DNA of 56,784 nt from NCBI GenBank assembly GCA_965371785.1, contig CBDUZS010000008.1, positions 1-56,784 on the forward strand. Direction: 5' to 3'. The translations under genes were made by a program, and so were the position numbers. Under the pieces are notes generated by a model. It saw nothing but the letters and a program-made list of their open reading frames with translations. It did no database searches and was not told where the DNA came from. This document shows positions 53,023-56,784 of the stretch, piece after piece (position 1 is the first letter of the stretch; the number at the start of each line of letters is the position of its first letter). The stretch is from CBDUZS01 sp965371785. Its GTDB lineage: Bacteria; Fermentibacterota; Fermentibacteria; Fermentibacterales; JCC-6.

Positions 53023-53922
53023 AAACGCCACACCACAGAACTACAGAGGAGCGACTACTCCCAGGCGGCAGAGGAGCCTTTCCCCGAGCGGATCGAGCTT
53101 TCGATTGCTGACAGCATCGGTATCGAGATGGGCGACAGCCTGTACGTCTTCGGATCGATTGTCGCTGTATGTCACGGACCAGCAGGTGAGATCCTTGTCC
53201 TGGACCAGATCGGCTGCGCAGTCAGAGTCTACGATAACGACGGCAATCACGTCACCTAGATAGGCCGGAGCGGCGACAGTCCGGGAGAGTTCCGAATGCC
53301 TCTCTCTATGGCGTGCCTTTCGGACGGCAGGATCTTCGTCAACGATCCCATGTAGAACTCATTCGTCTCATACGACAGCAGCTATAACTTTCTCGAGAAC
53401 ATCACTGACTGGACGAATGGACCTCCCATGGATCCATCCGGACTGGACGGAAGCAGCTATAGCGGTATGAGACTTGGATTCGAAGCAGGCGATACAGGCT
53501 TCGAGATAATCAGACAGCTTGGCAGGTTCAGTAACTCGACTGAACCGGATGTAGTCTATCTTGAAGACCGGGTCATGACCACTCCTGCCGATTTCACAGG
53601 AATGGTGTCCGCGATGCTCTTCGCATTCATTCACACAGGCGATAGCCGGGGACGCTTCTTCTACTCACCGTTGTCCAGTGAGATGTACGAAGTCTTTGCA
53701 TTTGATGCCGCTGGAAATGAGCTGTTCCAGATTCACCAGGACATACCCAGAGTGGAGAAAACCGACTCCGAAATAGAGGACGAGAAGATCTTCATCAATA
53801 GCTGGGTATCCAGGATGGGCGCAAGTGGCGTTGTAATTAATTGGCAACCAGACCTATACAGATACATGATCAAGTCTCTGGGAGTCGACGGACAGGATCG
53901 CTCTGCTCTGTCAAAGTCCTGA
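53023..53922 (+). pseudogene. Degraded 6-bladed beta-propeller (NHL-like) protein gene
   Basis: One frame (codons aligned with 53041) stays propeller-like over about 290 codons: EILVLDQIGCAVRVYDNDGN, then IGRSGDSPGEFRMPLSM, SDGRIFVNDPM, SFVSYDSSYNFLENI, ending at TGA 53922. It is broken by two in-frame amber codons at 53257-53259 and 53353-53355. There is no start codon or signal peptide; the frame runs back into the mscS end. IG..G.SPGEF is the hallmark of the 6-bladed propeller family. The intact tail from ATG 53428 (164 codons) is probably not a gene by itself. Confidence 0.7.
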
Positions 53923-54400
53923 GTAAATGCCGGTCATGCCAATGCCAGTCTCGCACATGTCAGCGCATCTCATTGCGGAGATCCGGGGAACAGGCTTCAC
54001 TCACTTTCTTCTTCGCTGCTGTCTAACACCTCCCGCACCCGTCGCAGCAGGTCATCACGCGTGCAGGGCTTCTGGACAGTACTACCCCTGATGTACAAAA
54101 CCTGGAACTCGATTCTGGAAACAGTTACTCACGCTAAGCTGTATGTAAACCGTAATTAGTCCCACAATACATACCTTATGACCGTCTCCTCTCTCTCAGC
54201 ACAGAAGGCTCAGTGGCATATGGCGCTGGATTTGGCGGCGACCATCGAGTACATTTGACCCTGATATCCCATGACAGTTACGGAAGAAGAACGATGGTCA
54301 AGAACAGAGACAGAGGAACTGAACACACAGCAACAAGCCCAGGCTTTCGCTCAAAGAGAATACGCAGAAGAAGAAACACTAGAGCGTCACTCACGGAGTA
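53923..54400. other. Spacer of decayed DNA
   Basis: Besides the receiver remnant (53997-54119) this 478-base gap holds nothing convincing. A 52-codon acidic, Gln/Glu-rich frame (ATG 54271 to TGA 54429, overlapping the next gene) and a 62-codon Arg-rich frame (from 54213) overlap each other; neither has a good ribosome site. No insertion sequence end or tRNA was recognised. Confidence 0.5.
53997..54119 (-). pseudogene. Remnant of a response-regulator receiver domain C-terminus
   Basis: About 40 codons on the minus strand, ending at TGA 53999-53997, read FQVLYIRGSTVQKPC then TRDDLLRRVREVLDSS. This matches the end of receiver domains of hybrid histidine kinases (VLYISGYT ... FLQKPFTPEDLLRKVREVL). 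About ten residues between the two conserved blocks are missing and upstream of 54119 the similarity stops, so it is a truncated relic. Confidence 0.6.
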
Positions 54401-56191
54401 ATGGGGAGGAAAGCGCGGCTTATGCCTGAGGAGAAGAAGACGCTTGTTTCGAATCTGAGAAAAATCATTTCAAAGGTAACGATCCGGAACTGGAACGATA
54501 TCTCGGTTGTGGTGGAGTCTGTGAAAAACAACACATATACCGTGAAGGTTTCCAGCCTAGACGCGTTCTATGACTCACTGAAGAAGGGCGTTGCCTTCAT
54601 CACGTATGATTTCGGAATCGACGGCGTCTCCATCGAGATCGGGAAATATGCTGATTGTCTGGCACGTCTCCTGGCAGGCGACTCCACAACAGATCTGCCT
54701 CTCCATTTCATTGGTGGCGATTTCCTCGATAAAGCCGATGCCGTGCTTCATCCGGACTGGCACCGGTTTGCGATTGAGGGCATGAACGGCTGGTCAAAAT
54801 GGGATGACGGTAAGTGGTTCTCCAGGCTCTATTATGAAGAGATGCCAGAGAACAGTGCTGTGTCCGACGACATGGCTGTGGAGATCTGGGAGCAGGCATG
54901 CAGGTTCTCGGAGAAACTCAGCACCTATCTTGCCGATAACGAGATCTCGCTCCTGATACCGGTGAACATCTCGTGCAATCCCGGCAATATGGCCATTGCC
55001 CTTGCCGTGGCCATTGTGACCGAGGCTATGGGTATCCCGGTCATCAATTCGAACCATGACTTCTATTGGGAAGGCGGTAAGCCTGCCCGGGACCGTGACC
55101 CGGCGGACGAACCCGGGATCAGGGATCATTTCTTCAAGAATGTGGACAACACGAGCTTCTTCGGACTATTCAAGGCTCTCTATCCGTGGAACGGGAAGCA
55201 CTGGGTTCAGGTAAACATCAATACCCGGCAAAGTGAGACGCTCGTGAACACCTTTGGTTTCGCCAAGGAGCAGTGCGCTGAACTCTCGACGTCCATCAGT
55301 GATGAGTTCTTCAAAGCATACTACGATGACGATGTGGCGTATGCCCGGCTGAGAATGGCACACATCCTTTCTGACGGCAAGCCGGTGATCAAACCCGTCG
55401 CCATACAGGACCATATCTCGAGCCTGAAAAGCTGGATGGGAGATCAGAAGCCGATCGTCTGTGCGTGCCGGGAAGGACTGGAGCTGGATCCCCTCAGAGG
55501 TCGGACGGTTTACTGCCTGCAACCGACGCGCGTGATCGCGAGGAAACGGATCGAGAAGGATGTGCATCTGATCGGCGCGCTGATGACGCACCCTCCGTTC
55601 AGGCAGGAATTCGAGAATGACCCCGGCATTCAGATTGTGCTTCATGTCACTGGGCCCGTCCCGATTGAGCATGAGGAAGACCTCCGAACCGTGCTCAACG
55701 CCTACGCAGACCTTTGCCGCAACCTGCCGGATGCGCTTGCCGAAAGGATCTTTATCGCATTCTCCGTGGGCACTGAAAAGCATCCGTGTTTCGAAGAGAA
55801 GGGACTGAACAGGCTGCATATCGAGGACATCTACAGGCTGGCTTCGATTATCCTCTTTCCCAGCAAGACCGAAGGGCGGGGCCTGCCGATAATCGAATCG
55901 AGCGCCTGTGGCATCCCGATTGTGTGCAGCCGGTACTATCCGGAAGACGTGTTCAAGGAGGTCGTGGGCGAGGATCTCTCAGAGGAAGAACAGATCCACT
56001 ATATCCTCTTCCCTGAAGGGAACTTTCCTGAAGACATGCTGGACAGGGTGACTGCGTTGTTGCTTCACAGGGAAACGGAGACGGGACTGATCGAGCACAA
56101 TAAAAACGCTGTCAGAAAGCGGTACAGTGCCGAAAGACTGGCATCAGTATTCGGCCCCGTTCTGGAGACACTAAGACAGTCGTACTGCTGA
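54401..56191 (+). CDS. Large GT4-type glycosyltransferase
   Basis: 596 aa from ATG 54401 (an ATG at 54422 is possible; neither has ideal spacing to a ribosome site). GT-B: N-terminal half about 1-300 with IPVINSNHDFYWEGG, as in sucrose-phosphate-synthase-like GT4 enzymes. The donor half holds YCLQPTRVIARKRIEKDVHL and IILFPSKTEGRGLPIIESSACGIP, split here as FPSKTEGRGLPIIE and SACGIPIVCS, the E-x7-E motif of GT4. Makes a glycosidic link on an unknown acceptor. Followed by another GT4 gene 16 bases away. Confidence 0.8.
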   Translation: MGRKARLMPEEKKTLVSNLRKIISKVTIRNWNDISVVVESVKNNTYTVKVSSLDAFYDSLKKGVAFITYDFGIDGVSIEIGKYADCLARLLAGDSTTDLPLHFIGGDFLDKADAVLHPDWHRFAIEGMNGWSKWDDGKWFSRLYYEEMPENSAVSDDMAVEIWEQACRFSEKLSTYLADNEISLLIPVNISCNPGNMAIALAVAIVTEAMGIPVINSNHDFYWEGGKPARDRDPADEPGIRDHFFKNVDNTSFFGLFKALYPWNGKHWVQVNINTRQSETLVNTFGFAKEQCAELSTSISDEFFKAYYDDDVAYARLRMAHILSDGKPVIKPVAIQDHISSLKSWMGDQKPIVCACREGLELDPLRGRTVYCLQPTRVIARKRIEKDVHLIGALMTHPPFRQEFENDPGIQIVLHVTGPVPIEHEEDLRTVLNAYADLCRNLPDALAERIFIAFSVGTEKHPCFEEKGLNRLHIEDIYRLASIILFPSKTEGRGLPIIESSACGIPIVCSRYYPEDVFKEVVGEDLSEEEQIHYILFPEGNFPEDMLDRVTALLLHRETETGLIEHNKNAVRKRYSAERLASVFGPVLETLRQSYC

Positions 56192-56207
56192 CGAGGGAGT
56201 ATTGGAC

Positions 56208-56784
56208 ATGCGCATTGGTTTCATTGAAGACACTCATCTTCGCGGCGGAACCCAGATCTGGGTTGCGGAAGCCACAGAGGATTTTATTGCCAGGAGAGAA
56301 GATGTTGCTGTAATTGCGCCGACGAACAGCTACGTGGCCACTCGCTGTGAAAAGGCTGGGGCCACCGTGTTCGGGTATGACTGGGATGACATCCCAGCGA
56401 ATCCGGCGGCATACAGGGAATCCTGGACCAGCGGCCTGAAGGCCATGGACGTTGCGGTCTGCACGGTCCATCCGCCACGGGAAGATTTCCACTGCTCCGT
56501 CTTTGGCGCAGAATGCATCGAGAATGCAGGACTGGATACGGTGCTGATCCCCAAAACCGGAACGATCGTGCCCGAGTATCTCCGCGAGTTCTACATGCCG
56601 GATGACTCGATCAAAGTCCATGTGATCTCCATAACGAAATTCACCATGCAGTACCTTCTAGAAGATTACCGCATTCCGGAATCGCAGGTCTCGCTCATTT
56701 ACCCAGGCACGGACGTGGACCGTTTTACAAGCACGGAGAGATCCAGAGCAGAGGCGTATCTGCGTTATCCTCTGACCGATAATG
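56208..56784 (+). CDS. GT4-type glycosyltransferase, cut by the right edge
   Basis: 192 codons visible from ATG 56208 (GAGGGAG eight bases upstream), still open at the edge. The start IGFIEDTHLRGGTQIWV has the glycine loop of GT-B N-domains, then VHVISITKFTMQYLL and VSLIYPGTDVDRF, the linker-to-donor-domain signature of GT4 proteins. The catalytic E-x7-E part lies outside. Probably works with the preceding glycosyltransferase. Confidence 0.78.
   Translation, partial: MRIGFIEDTHLRGGTQIWVAEATEDFIARREDVAVIAPTNSYVATRCEKAGATVFGYDWDDIPANPAAYRESWTSGLKAMDVAVCTVHPPREDFHCSVFGAECIENAGLDTVLIPKTGTIVPEYLREFYMPDDSIKVHVISITKFTMQYLLEDYRIPESQVSLIYPGTDVDRFTSTERSRAEAYLRYPLTDN

Noticed and set aside
53257..53355. 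Amber suppression or a modified genetic code
   Set aside because: TAG ends many intact genes in this window; the pseudogene also lacks its 5' end, so decay explains it better.
54213..54401. 62-codon Arg-rich frame
   Set aside because: Biased composition, no ribosome site, overlaps a more coding-like frame.
1..56784. CRISPR arrays, insertion sequences, phage genes, rRNA or tRNA genes
   Set aside because: Looked for repeats at regular spacing, transposase or integrase motifs and RNA gene signatures; none was seen by eye.

Overview
The window is a gene-dense stretch (about 46 protein genes, few gaps over 150 bases) from a G+C-rich, Gram-negative, didermic bacterium. Outer-membrane barrel proteins, a Wza/Wzz polysaccharide export system and three proteins with C-terminal domains resembling type IX secretion (T9SS type A) sorting domains point to the FCB superphylum, perhaps an uncultured candidate phylum such as Fermentibacterota. 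The lineage is a guess from gene content; no rRNA or tRNA gene was seen to anchor it.

Left part (1-15.3 kb): a partial alpha/beta hydrolase, larB, a small cupin, a patatin/Omp85 protein of type Vd layout, a C25 (gingipain-family) peptidase with a sorting domain, a cyclase-family amidohydrolase, an AddAB-like helicase-nuclease pair with an IF-2B-like protein, then a TPR-like protein translationally coupled to larC. Middle part (15.3-27.5 kb): GDP-mannose dehydratase, a DUF1015 protein, small envelope proteins, an SLC13/TrkA-C permease next to sulfate adenylyltransferase, a sulfotransferase, larE, a predicted outer-membrane barrel fused to an SppA protease, and a POTRA-less BamA-like barrel. 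LarB, LarC and LarE together make the nickel-pincer cofactor, but they lie in three separate places and no LarA is in view.

27.6-46.8 kb is one long same-strand glycan locus, largely linked by stop/start overlaps: polyprenyl-phosphomannose synthase, acetyltransferase, GT-C-like membrane protein, glycosyltransferases, two flippases, MurB, a GDP-deoxyhexose reductase, RmlA, RmlB, UDP-xylose synthase, and Wza- and Wzz-like export proteins. Two large secreted double-propeller proteins with T9SS-type C-termini sit inside it. Their architecture and size resemble PorZ, the T9SS attachment-complex protein that binds anionic LPS, so this locus may build the glycan anchor together with its shuttle. This is the most interesting idea in the window and it is an inference.

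46.8-53.0 kb carries an unclassified hairpin-rich spacer, an Eis-like acetyltransferase, an iron-sulfur-type flavoprotein, a copper module (Spy/CpxP-like protein, strong intercistronic hairpin, P1B-type ATPase, DUF302 protein) behind a recognisable promoter, and an MscS channel. 53.0-54.4 kb is decaying DNA with a beta-propeller pseudogene (two in-frame amber codons) and a remnant of a response-regulator receiver domain. The window ends in two GT4-type glycosyltransferases, the last cut by the edge.
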